Source: Episyrphus balteatus (taxonomy: Eukaryota > Arthropoda > Insecta > Diptera > Syrphidae). From it: a stretch of DNA of 64,000 nt. The DNA is taken from contig NC_079137.1 of NCBI RefSeq assembly GCF_945859705.1, positions 35,895,554-35,959,553 of the forward strand. The letters run 5' to 3'. A program made the translations under genes and the position numbers. Under the pieces are notes generated by a model that saw only the letters and a program-made list of their open reading frames with translations, was not told where the DNA came from and ran no database searches. Of this stretch, positions 1 to 12,300 are shown piece by piece (position 1 is the stretch's first letter; each line of letters opens with the position of its first letter).

Positions 1-122
1 GTTGGCACGACTGGAGATCACCGGTGCTGTTAAAGAGAGATCAAATACAAAACTGGAGTATGCACGCGTCGAAACAAAACAACAACAACAACGTTTCGCA
101 AGATTTTGTGAACTGAAGCATT

Positions 123-1970
123 ATGGAAGTACTCGTCCAAAGAAATGACACTACCCCGCCAGGCACTACCATTACTAATGGTACTGATCCTGGACCGAGT
201 AGCAATGCTCGGGTCAGAGCTAGACGGATTCCGGGGGCTAGCAAAGTAATGCCACAGATTATACAAAATCTGAGAGTTGCGAGTTGGAACGTTGGGAGTA
301 TGACAGGTCGAAGCTTCGAGCTGGAAGAGATGATGATAAGAAGGCGAGTAGACATCTTGTGTGTCCAAGAAACGAAATGGCGTAACACGGGAAATAGGGC
401 CCGTTTCTTGGATACAAGGACAAAAAATTACAAGATGTTCTACTATGGAACGGAAAAGGGTAAGAACGGAATCGGAATCATCCTTGCAAAAGACCTCTTA
501 GGCAGCATATTGTCCATTTCGAAATCCAGTGACCGTTTGATGTCCCTTAAATTGGTGATTAAAGGAAAGTTGTTGAATATTGTCACTGCATATGCTCCCC
601 ACATTGGATGTGAGCAGGTGGAAAAAGATGCATTTTGGCTAGATTTTCACAACCTACTTAAGGACATCCCAAAGGAAGAGTTTTTGTTCGTGGGCGGAGA
701 TTTAAATGGACATGTCGGGAAAACAAACGAAGACTATGAAGATTGCCATGGAGGCCTCGGATACGGCATCAGGAACTCTCCTGGTGAAGACATCCTGAGC
801 TCGTGCAAAACATATGGTCTTATCGTACTTAATACCATGTTCATCAAACAAAGCCGACACCTGGTCACTTACAGCAGTGGTGGAAATGAGACTCAGATTG
901 ATTACCATTTGGTATCTAGTTTCATGAAACCTCGGGTCAAGGATTGTAAAGTGATACTGCGAGAAGCGATCGCCCACCAACACCGTCTCCTACTGACAGA
1001 ATTTTTTATGGAGACAGTGAACGACAACAAAAAGACAAAGACTTTTGGGAAGATCAAATGGTATAATCTGGATAAGGAAAAAGGCGAAGCTTTTATTTCG
1101 AATATGCAAAACTATCTGTATAACAACACCAATATATTTCGAAATGAAGAGAGTACAGCACAAAGTATGTGGGACCTCCTACAGCGAACTTGCATAGAAA
1201 AAGCCAAAACACTGTTAGGGGTTTCAAAAGGACACAACCAACAAGGCAAAGAAACATGGTGGTGGAATGATGAAGCTAAAGCAGTTGTAAGTAAAAAGAA
1301 AATGGCTTTCAAAGCTTGGTCGAAGTGCCCCTCTAATAATACAGAGCAAAAGTCACGCCTAGAAGTGGAATACAGAAACTGCAAGAAAGAAGCGAAGAAG
1401 ATATGTGCCCTAATTCAAGCCAAGAATACGGAAGACCTGTATCGGGAGCTAGATGAAATTTCTTCCCCGACTGCTGGTTCGCCAAAGTTTATTAACAATG
1501 CTCAAGGCCAACTACTTGTGGAAAACGAAGAAATCCTCCACAGGTGGCGACAGTATTGTGACGAACTTCTAAATGAACAATTTCCAAGGCTACACTTTCC
1601 AATAGCTTCACCTAACTTAAGCGAAGTATCCGATGTCACAGTCGAAGAAGTTAGTGAGGCTGTAAAATACTCCAAAAAGGGAAAAGCTGTTGGGCCAGAC
1701 GAAATACCCTCAGAGTTTTGGAAAAAGATGGGAGACATCGGGTCTAGATGGCTCATGGTTCTTGTTTCCAAGCTTATACGAGGTGATCGAATGCCTAATC
1801 AATGGAGGGAAAGTTATCTTCTTCCAATATACAAAGGGAAGGGTGATACTCGAAGCTGTGATAATTGCCGTTCGATTAAGCTGATGTCACACACCATGAA
1901 GATCGTTGAGCGAGTCTTGGGTAGCCGACTGCGAAAAATAATAAGGCTATCTGATGACCAGTGCGGGTAA
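123..1970 (+). pseudogene. RTE endonuclease and N-terminal RT part (frame broken at its end)
   Basis: Residues about 50-300 form an endonuclease/exonuclease/phosphatase fold that would nick target DNA to prime reverse transcription. Visible motifs are SWNVGSM, the catalytic Glu in CVQETKW, AYAPH, GGDLNGHVG, the Asp of QIDYHLV, and a late QHRLL that takes the place of the usual SDH. An RT N-terminal region follows, with the typical KAVGPDEIPSEFW and LLPIYKGKGD motifs. The frame stops after DDQCG, where related proteins run on into a GKSTTDAIQ stretch. That stretch is found in the next frame, so a few bases have been lost here. The ATG at 123 opens the frame after a leader with no competing in-frame ATG. 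The product is probably non-functional. Confidence 0.85.
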
Positions 1971-3114
1971 ATCAACCACAGATGCAATCCAGAGTATCAG
2001 AATCATTATGGAAAAACATCGAGATTCCTTGGAGGATTTGCATGTGGTATTGGTTGATTTTGAAAAAGCATTCGATCGACAACCACGAGATCTGATATGG
2101 GTGGCCCTCAGACAACGAGGAGTTCCGGAAACCTATGTGCGGATAATTATGGACATGTATGATGGAGCAGTTACTAAAGTAAGATGTGCAGCTGGAGTCA
2201 CCGAAGAATTCGAAATCACAGTAGGTGTACACCAGGGAAGCGTCTTGAGTCCTCTGCTCTTTATTACCGTTCTTGATTACCTGCTCGAAGGCAAAGTGAC
2301 GGACCCAAAAGTGCATCAGTTATTCTTTGCTGACGATGGAGCCATCATAAGTGAAGACCCGATATCCCTGCAACGAGCACTTGATGTATGGGTGGATGTT
2401 CTAGAAGGTAGTGGGTACCGCATAAGCGCGAAAAAGACAGAATACCTTTGCTGCCCATTTTCTGATCCACACAGGCCTATTCCTGACATTTATTTGAATG
2501 GTGTTATGCTTCCCAAGTGTGAAAAGTTTAAATATCTGGGGTCTATGATAAATAACGAAGGTACTTGTGATGACGATATCAATCATCGCGTAAGCGTAGG
2601 GTGGATGAAGTGGCGGGAAAATTCTGCTATCTACTGTGATCGAAAAATGCCCCCTAAGCTGAAAGGAAGGCTCTACACCGCAGTTGTGCGTCCAGCACTC
2701 ACATACGGTTCACAATGTTGGACAATGTACAAAAAGTATGAGAGTAAGTTAACGGCAGCTGAGATGAAGATGCTTCGCATGACAGCAGGAGTAACAAAGC
2801 TTGATAGAATTAGAAGTACAAAGATCCGAGGAAGCCTTCATGTTAAAAATACCATCTCCCAAAAAATTGAACACGACCGACTCAGTTGGTATTGCCATGT
2901 TCAAAGGAGAGATCCTGAGAACCCCGTCAAAAAAGCAATATCATATAACGTTCCAACACGAAATAAAAAGAAAGGTAGGCCTAAAAACTCCTGGTACAAG
3001 CAAATGCAAAAACACCAGCATTCAGTTGGCCTCAGAAACGGAACAATACAAAACCGGGAGGCTTGCCGCCGATTTCTGAGGTCAACCCGGCGAACCCCAC
3101 AGGCGGATCACTAG
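1954..3114 (+). pseudogene. RTE reverse transcriptase, C-terminal part
   Basis: This continues the same polyprotein in another frame. The RT palm is visible as VLVDFEKAFD (first catalytic Asp), GVHQGSVLSPLLF, and FFADDGAII, which carries the catalytic Asp pair near 2330. The thumb-like EKFKYLGSMI motif and the conserved C-terminal YGSQCWTMYK and RLSWYCHVQRR segments follow. All catalytic residues are present, so only the upstream frameshift seems to inactivate the protein. The ATG at 1954 is a by-product of the frame change and not a real start. The stop at 3114 lies about 80 bp before the element's simple-repeat tail. Confidence 0.85.
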
Positions 3115-3197
3115 TGTGAAGCAGTAACGTGGGAAGGTTATGATCCCCTCGACATCGAGATCATAACAGCGCCGAGAAAAAGGAAGAAGAAGAAGTT

Positions 3198-3315
3198 TTG
3201 GTCGTAAAAAAAATGTCAATTTCTCCTCGAGGGAATCACTTAAAACAAAGAAAATCGCTGAAGTCATTTTCTATTTAAAAATGAACCTTCATAGCTTTTT
3301 AATATAATAACTTAC
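3198..3315 (-). other. Start of the last visible IntS8 intron
   Basis: This stretch runs from the donor GTAAGTTATT (minus strand, at 3315) to the tail of the RTE element. No acceptor followed by an IntS8-like C-terminus is visible here or within the RTE. The final exon is therefore inferred to be left of the window. Confidence 0.7.
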
Positions 3316-6300
3316 CGCTTCAAGTTTTCTTGTATTTTCACCCTTTTTAGCATGTAAATTAACAATAAACTCCAAAAGCGTTGTATCCCATATGCATCCG
3401 TAATACGCATCCATAGCATCGGTAAAGTTCGAAGACTTCTCAGTAAGATTCTTAAAAGCCAAACTATAATCGATTTCATCAAGGAACTAAAATTCAATAC
3501 TGAATTACTGTTCAAGAATACAAACAATAAATTATAAATACCTGACACAAAACAGCAGCTTGCATATAACATCCCAAATTCGAACAACATCTAATCATTT
3601 TTCTTATCACAAAATCATCGGCAATCATTCTTTGCAGAGGGATTGTACAATATTCAGTTCCAGTGATTAAGGCATTTACATAGCATCTCATTGCTGCCTC
3701 GTTATTACCAATTGCTTTAAGAAGAAAATTTTGCAAAAATTCGGAACTATACGATTAAAGACATTAATAATTACCTAATTCAACATCACCTTTCATCTTT
3801 AGCCACGTAATTGCCTGTGGATAATATTTAAGGGCTTCTTTAAGGAGCCAATTGAGTGTTTCCGATACTGAACGAATACTATAACCTAAGGGACTGCAAG
3901 AGAGAAATACAATACAAAAATCTGAATAATCACTTGAGGATAACCTACTTGCTTATACTTGTTGGCCACAATTGAATGTATTCCCCATTCAGTTCATAGT
4001 TAGCATCATCCTTAAGAATGTTGTGAATTTTACCAAGAAGTGAAATAACCAAAGAAAATAACCCTTGATCACGAATTCGTTTCAAGAAAGGTGTCAATCC
4101 TGAATTAACTGCTAAACTGGGTGAGTTTCTAGAATTGCCACCACCTCCTCTTTTGGTCTGATTACTAAACATTGGCAATACAATATCCCATGCATCTCGA
4201 CATGCTTTTTTTGTTCCTTTCATTTTTTCCATGTCTAGGAAGGTGGTGGCAAATGCTAGAGACAACTCAAGCTGAGGCAGTCTTTTGTCTAAAAACATCA
4301 GGGTCGACCATTCACTAAGATTAAGCAGCATAATGGTGCAATGGTCAATGATCTATAAAATAGATATTGAATTGATGAGTAAAAAAGTGGTTATTTAATA
4401 AAAACCTCTATTCTTGGTATAATATTGTCACCACTCTGCAGAGAACTCAAACACTGTTTGCACCGATTTCCAAGTGATTGCAAATCAAGAGTCTTTTTAT
4501 TCCACTCTTCGAGACACTGACAAATTTGTATCAGAAGGATTTCCCAATTCACAAGTTTGCCTAGCTTTGCGACAGATGACGTATTGGAGAGTTCCTGACG
4601 TTGAGTTTCTGATTTAAGAACACTCAACATGGAGACAGCCCCCACATAGTCCTGTTAAAGAAAAATTAATTATTTCATTAATAGTCTATAATAACAAAAT
4701 TAGACCAACTTACATTCTTTGCAGCCATTTCTCTAGCCTTTCCAAGAAGAACATAAGCAAAATCTTGAAGAAATCCTCTGGGCATCGACATAAGGAGGGA
4801 ATTAATTGGAGTTGGTATTTGCCAGCTAGGATTTACAGTAAATAGTGGCTTTGTTGGATTTGTAGCAGCAAGTTTAACCAAAAGCTTTCGAACAGCATTG
4901 GCATTTGAACATGAAATCAATTGTCTTTCTAATGAACCAACTTCAATACGATCTACAGCAGATGGATCGATGCGATCTTAAAATTAAGCAAAATAAAATA
5001 TTAATAAAGAATAATAAATTGAATTAATTCTACTTACTCCTTGCTGTTATCTTCCAATCAGTTTGTATTGCCAACGTTGGTACAAAGATTTCTTCTTCGG
5101 TTATTTGTCTTTTTAGGTCTTCAAGTTCTAGACTCGAGAACAACCCAATAACCTCGATTATTTGAAGCAATTGTTTTCCATTTGAATGTTTTAAAATGCA
5201 ATCAACTAGAAATTCTTTCACTTTATTACGATCCCTTAGGGAACAGTGATTTAGGACATCAAAAATTCCCTAAAAATAAACATTTTGAACGTTTTATTGT
5301 GACTAGTTTATTCAAAATAACCTTGTATTTAATAACTTTTGACATCAAGATTACTTAATATATGTACATAAATATCATCAAATGTGTGAATTTTTAAAGG
5401 GTAATGCTTTATAAATCAACACGGACCTATTCCGGACATTTATTTAAATAGAACAGTGCTTCCCAATTGCAAAAAACTAAATATAAAAGCATCTTGTGAT
5501 GACGACATCAAACATTGTGATCGAAAAGTAGCCCACACAGTTTGGTCAAATAAGAAGCAAAAACATCCGAAAAAATCTCCTCGTTAAATATACCGCCTTG
5601 GACAAAACACAGCACCAGTCCTGTTCTTTTTCAAATGGTAAACGCTAGTACATTTACTACTAGATCTACTCGCGCTCTTCTGTCCAAATATTTGGGAATT
5701 GCATTGGTTTCATTTCAAACTTTACAATTCTTCAAGTAAAAGCATTTACTATTTTTTTATCCATATGACCCATTTGTCGAGGTCATGACAATCTTCGTAA
5801 AAAAAAAACATGAAGGACTTCATAAGCTCCTATAAACTTGTAAAGGTAATAAGCACACGGAGTATAAAAAAACCTTTAACACTAGCGACATCGTCTTCAA
5901 AAAGTTGTAAATGTGTCACAAATTGAACGTATTTATCAGCAGCTGGGCAAGTTTCGAATGTTCAACTTTTTCAGCAGCAGCTATCAAGTGATGAGGTCAA
6001 AAAACGTTTAGCTTTTAGGACCCAGGAAGCGACAACTGGCCAGCTCACACCAGATAGGTGTGCTTAATGCTTAAGGATAATTACGCGTATGTTGTAGGTA
6101 AATAGTATATTTTTGTCAAAAACGGATCTAAAGATTTTAATAATGCATGTTTGAAATAATGAAAATAAATTTTCGAACCTTTAAGCACTGTTTACATGAG
6201 AGCAAACAACGAATGAGCGAATGAACGAACAAATGAAATTTAATGTATTTTTCTTAACAAAAACTGTGTTAAACTGAAGTAAGCTAACTACTATTTAATT

Positions 6301-9300
6301 TTTTCAAAGAAAATTATAACATTTCAATTTCTGAAATAAGAAAAATGTGAGAAAACCAATAACGTACGAACAAACTTTAATTCGTAACGACCAATTTGTT
6401 TTTCATATTTTTCTTATTTTAGATATTAAAATGTAATCTTTTTTGTTGAAAAATTTGAACTTTAGTTACTTTGCTTTGCTACTGTTTAATAGAGTTTTTA
6501 TTAAAAAATTTACTTTAGAAATACATTAAAACTTCATTTGTTCGTCCATTCGCTCATTTGTTGGTCGCTCTCATGTTTACCGTTTTTTTGACTTCTTACT
6601 TTCTCGTAACCGGTTTCAAAGCAAAATTAGGTACAGGAACGTTTGAGCAACCGTGCTATTTATATTATTAAACATTTTTTTTTTAAATGCTTTTTTATGT
6701 GTGGAATGTAAAATGCTACATACATTTAATAAAAGTGAGCAAATTCATACTTCTATATGATACTTTGTCCCAAACCTTAATAGACCAGTCTTAATATTAT
6801 TGAAAAAATTTTCAAGGGATGTGAAAATTATAATTCAGTTTTTATTTCTTAAAGCTATAAAATAACAAATAAATAGTTGGTTTTTCGTACTTCACTCTTT
6901 ATAAACGCTTTATTTGTATTTTAAATTTACTTCATAACCCATGATGTTAAAAAAAAAAAAAAATGACGTGGAAAATTGAATGTTAGTGACAATTGATTGA
7001 AAACTCTCCAAATTTTTTACCACAGTAAAGAATTTCGTTGGTCTAGCTGAGAACTGTGAAACAAAATTCTCGTTTACGATTAAGTTGTGCTGGTTTTGGA
7101 AGAAAATTTTCGTTTCGCTTCAGCAGCACACTGGGCTAAACTTGGAAAAAAATGACGGAATTGCAGATGTCTTAAAACAGTTGAACATGAAACAAGTCAA
7201 TTGAAGAGTAGTAGTGAACGCCACGAACGTTAATTATCTCAGGATTTAAGTTAGCCCAAGCATGAAAACATAACAATAATGGAGCAATGCCAAAAGTAGT
7301 ATTTCGTTTCGTCTGCCAACCTTCTACATCGACTAGAGCCGGTGTGAGAGTTTTCTATCATTTTGCCCCAAACAAGCACATATTTAAAGTAAGGTAATGC
7401 AGCATCGATGGATAAAATATATTTGAATAAAATGAAAATAGCTGATTATGATTTATTGGTAATTTTTATGTTTTATATGTGTTTTTTGTGAAGTATACTT
7501 ACATCAGCTATCGCAGCAAAGCAATTATTAAAGTTCTTGTATTTTTCAAAGAAATCTACACTGGCAAATACATTTTCCTCTTCAAATATACAACGAACGA
7601 CATTAAGAGCAGCAACTTTCATCTCCAGTTCTCGATTTTCTTTTAGAAGTCCCTGCGAAATAGCTCCTTCAATGTCTAATTCCAGAATTCTTCGATTAAC
7701 GAGAGGAATTTCTCGAAATTTATTATCAGCTTTTAGAATTTCAAGGATGTCCTATCAAAAGAAAATGTACTTGTTTATACTGAAACACAATAAAATGATA
7801 TAATTTTACCTTATAGTTGTTCAATGTAGAAGCACTGAATTTTTCCATTAGCGATACTAATCTATCACTTACTCCACATGCCATTAAATAGCCCTCTAAT
7901 TCATTTTCATCTAAATGACAGAATATAAATTCTGTCTTAGGTCTTTTATTGTATTCGGTTTTCATTTCTAAAAGATTCTTCCGACACTCTATGACAGCTT
8001 CTTGGGCATGGCGATACTGCTTAGTGTATAGATAAAAATTGACAAAATCGAAGAAGATTTGGGTTCTTAATTCAGCTGGAGATATTTGCTTCATGCCCTC
8101 AAAGTTTTGCGAATTGGTTTCCGAGTTGGGATGAATGAGAACAAAGGTGTCATTGGCACACACATAGAAGGGATCAGAAGATTGACAGAGCTGTTTGAGA
8201 TATTCGATGCTGGTTTCAGTGGGAATGTCGGCTCCGAAAGGAGGATGCATTGGCTCAATGGGAACAAAGCTTAAAGATAATTTATATATTTTGTGTTTGT
8301 TTTTTTATTATATGAACTTACTTATTATGAAGTTGTGGTCGTAAGGCTTTGTTGGCAATATCTTTGATAATTTGCAAACGCAGGACCCAACGGTGGTAGA
8401 TTGTCAAAGCAAATTTTGATGCTTTTTCATTTCCTTCTGCAGCTAAATGGAAAGAAGGCTATGATTCTTGAAGGGGAGGACAAACATACACTCTTTTTCT
8501 TAAGAATGGGTACACAACTTTTCAAATGCTCAGTATTCGTTTTTTCTTTACAGTGTAGGAACAATAATAATTTTTTGATGCCAAGTCATTGTTTAAGATG
8601 TTAGCAGAATCAAAAAAAAAAAAAAAAAATGATTCAAAACGTGTGGTTATTTTCCTGTTTATGCAATCTATCTGAACCTCTTCCCTAAATTTTGAAATTG
8701 TGGGTTAGAAAGAATTTTTGTCTTAAAATCGACGATCACAAACTTTATTGGTATGGGCTAGCCATTTCTTTTTAGTTTCCTCAATATTCATTTACAAGTA
8801 GAGGTGAGAATTTTTCACATTTGAAATTCAAGTTCAATAGCATCATAGAAGACTACCTTCTTCTATGCCTTAACACTTCTTTATTTAACTATGAAGTACG
8901 GCTCAAAATGTTTTCTACTTTTTCAGAACGTAAAAGTGATGGTTTCACTCATCAGGGACATCAAAATAAAATGTAATTTGATTCAAAAATACCAAGAAAT
9001 ACACTTCAACTTTCCATGTGGTATATGATTGCAAAAACTTCAATCGCATACAATTCTGTTCTTGGTTTAGAATTGGAACTGTTGGCCATTTTACTTTACA
9101 TTTTACTGTCCTAGCTTTTTAAATAATAACTTTTTTTCGCTCTTTATCTTGTCGTTTGTCCACCGAAACTGGTAGCAAACGAAAGCATTTATTTGTTTAT
9201 GAGTGGTTTTTTGCAGTTTTTTTTACCATGTTTATGTCTTTTTTACCCCCGGAGTATTTGTATCTGAAGTGGGAATTGATCACAGTAACACTTCGTTAAT

Positions 9301-12300
9301 TTTTTTTAACCATACCATGTCTGGTGAATCCTTTATTCCTTATTTTATTATTACTGTGTTTTTGCCCAAATTTAGCGATTTTAATCCACTAATGGGCAAT
9401 TCCATGGTAACTCACGTTACATTCACAAAAATTTCCATTACATAAATAGATTTTTTTGTCAATTTTAATATAAATTGATACGAAAATACTGTCCATGAAT
9501 GAAGCATAACTATTACTTTCATAAATAAGTAAAACATTTGTCTTTCTTTTAAGCATTTGCTTAAAAAAAATAAAAGTCAGTATGTTGGTTACTCACGTTA
9601 CGAAAATCGGACACGAGTTTTAAGAGTACGGCAGTATGAAGTTTTTCTGTGATATTAAGAATCTTAACTTGTTTTTAATGAAGATTCCATACATAAAAAA
9701 TTACAAGCTTTTAAAATTAGTGACAAAACTAAAAATTTGTTCAATACTTCGAGGAAAAATTTGAAAATATTTTGGTAACTCACGTAACATTAATTAAGTA
9801 ACTCATGCTACCTGCCATTTACTGTTGCAAAAATAAAGAATAGATGCATTCACGGTTGCCGCTCTCCAAAAAAAATTTCTACCTCGAAATATTTCAAAAT
9901 CTGCCAACTCAAAGAAAAATCACATTTATTAAAAACAAAGATATAATTTTCAATTGCTGTATATTAAAATATACAAAAAATTAATTGGACTCAATATTTG
10001 ATACAAATTAATGCAGTTAAAAGCGAATCACAATTTTTTTGTATTAATTTATATTCAAGAGCTCAAACTGTTTAAAAAAAAATCTAAGTAGCTTCCATTG
10101 TATTCAAATTGTTTTAGTATCACATTAAATTAAATGTTGAAAAGCAGACATCTATGATTGCAACTTCTGCACTGGATAAAACTTTTTGTGGTGTAAGGTG
10201 TAACCAGAGATAATTTTTTTTAGACTTATATCATCCTCCAAATCAAATCTTAACAGGGTTAGCTCGAAATATTCAATATACAAATTTGGAATATTCAAAC
10301 AAATTTGAATTTCAGCTAAACATTTTTAGGATGTCACTTGAACTTTAAAATTGAATCATTTTCAGGAGCTCTCGTTCAAAAGGATAGAAATCTACCAAAT
10401 TGAACTGTAGTCTACCAACCTACCAGAACAATTAAAATCTACCAAATTTGGTGGAATTCTACCAAAACGGTAACAGCGGATGCATTTTCATAAAATTAAT
10501 TTTACAAACAAATATTGTGTAACGTTAATGTTAATTTATTTTAGTAGTTGCAATGCGATATTGTCACTATTAGATTAATCTTGTTTTCTTTAGATTATAC
10601 TCCCTAAATTTAATTTCCAGCAATAAGGGTATATAGCAAAGAATCTTTTTTTGCAACTTGCATTAAGAATTGCCGTTTGTAAATACGTAAATAGTTATTT
10701 ACTATTGGGAAAAATAATAGTCTGCATAATTTGTTCAAAATTCGTGTCCACTTTTTCATGGAATTAATCTAATAGTTTTCAAATTTTTAATCTAATTTGT
10801 TAATTACTTTTAGAAAACTCCAGGTAATGGATTTAACGATAGATTTTCCCTTAATCCACAAAAACATTAAAGATAACAAGGGTGTACCTTAGGGTGGGTC
10901 AAAAAAATCGAAATTCTTTTTTTTGAATTGGTACTCCGAAAAATCGATTGCTAGACCCCTCTAGAATATACACACCAAATATGAGCTCTTTATATTAATG
11001 GGAAGGTCCTCCGCTTTGCAATTTTCCATTTTTACATCAAGCTTCTACTAAAAAAAAATATTTTTTTTATTAATTGACTTTTTAGCAAATTTCTTTTCAG
11101 ATTCTTGTAGGAAATTGAACGCTCTACAAAAAAGGCCTTATACACTTTTTTCGTTTATCTAACCGTTGAATAGATATTTGAGGTAAAAAAATCGAGAAAA
11201 TCTTTAAAAAATCGTTTCTTGGTCTTAATTTTGTAACAAACTGAAAAATTATAATCATCAAACGCGCAAGACATATTCTTGTTGGAAATTGACTGCTCCA
11301 CAAAAAAGGTCTTGATAACTTTTTTCATTAATCTAACCATTCTAAAGATATTCGAGGTCAAAGTTAAAAAAATTATGAAAACATTTTATATTTTAAAAAT
11401 TTTCCAGTTCACTGAAAATTTAATATTTTCAATTTAGCAAGACGTAATCTTGTAGGAGCTTAAACGTTTTACAAAAAATTCCTTGGCATCAAATTGATTG
11501 CTTTAACCGTTTAGAAGTTTCAGTGAATTGGAATTTTTTATTAAATATAAAAAGTTTTTATATTTTTTTTTAATTTTGACCTCTAATATCTTTAGAATGG
11601 TTAGATTAATGAAAAAAGTTAACAAGACCTTTTTTGTGGAGCAGTCAATTTCCAACAAGAATATGTCTTGCGCGTTTGATGATTATAATTTTTCAGTTTG
11701 TTACAAAATTAAGACCAAGAAACGATTTATTTAAAGATTTTCTCGATTTTTTTACCTCAAATATCTATTCAACGGTTAGATAAACGAAAAAAGTTTATAA
11801 GGCCTTTTTTGTAGAGCGTTCAATTTCCTACAAGAATCTGAAAAGAAATTTGCTAAAAAGTCAATTAATAAAAAAAATATTTTTTTTTAGTAGAAGCTTG
11901 ATGTAAAAATGGAAAATTGCAAAGCGGAGGACCTTCCCATTAATATAAAGAGCTCATATTTGGTGTGTATATTCTAGAGGGGTCTAGCAATCGATTTTTC
12001 GGAGTACCAAATCAAAAAAAAAATTTCGATTTTTTTGACCCACCCTAGTGTACCTACCTATTCTTATTGTGATGTACAAAATGTAAATTAATTTTTCCCT
12101 AAAAAATACTTTATAGGGAAGCTAATGGGAAAGTTATGGTCCTTTTTGAAATAATCTTCACCGTTGCTTTTTGCAACATCCTAAACAATAAAATCTTATA
12201 AGGTTACGCAGCACTAAGTGGGATAAACGATTGATGAACATTTTTAAAAGCTTGTGTACCGTAAAACCGGGTGACTTTGGCACGTTTTCAAATTCAAATG

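Larger units (their letters stand above)
1..3197 (+). mobile_element. RTE-type non-LTR retrotransposon, near full length but broken
   Basis: A LINE with a 5' leader, an apurinic-type endonuclease, a reverse transcriptase and a short 3' tail of GAA repeats near 3180-3196. The protein is of the kind often mis-annotated as craniofacial development protein 2, which derives from RTE/BovB endonucleases. The left boundary is not visible because the element starts at or before the window edge. It lies antisense inside the last intron of IntS8, downstream of the donor at 3315. Two defects are visible: an in-frame loss of about 30 codons near 1487 relative to the copy at 58.1-59.6 kb, and a short deletion near 1965 that shifts the frame just before the RT core. 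The RTE-clade call rests on domain order and motif style, not on a computed tree. Confidence 0.9.
5270..7502 (-). other. IntS8 intron 6, expanded by repeats
   Basis: The intron is bounded by donor GTAAGTATAC (7502) and acceptor TTTTTAG (5270). At about 2.2 kb it is far longer than the gene's ten introns of 52-72 bp. It holds an RTE scrap (5412-5535) and a small TIR element (6196-6574). The rest is AT-rich sequence with no coding signal. Confidence 0.85.

Noticed and set aside
11155..11734. Two open frames encoding nearly the same peptide on opposite strands
   Set aside because: They are the two arms of the foldback palindrome; no transposase or other domain is present.
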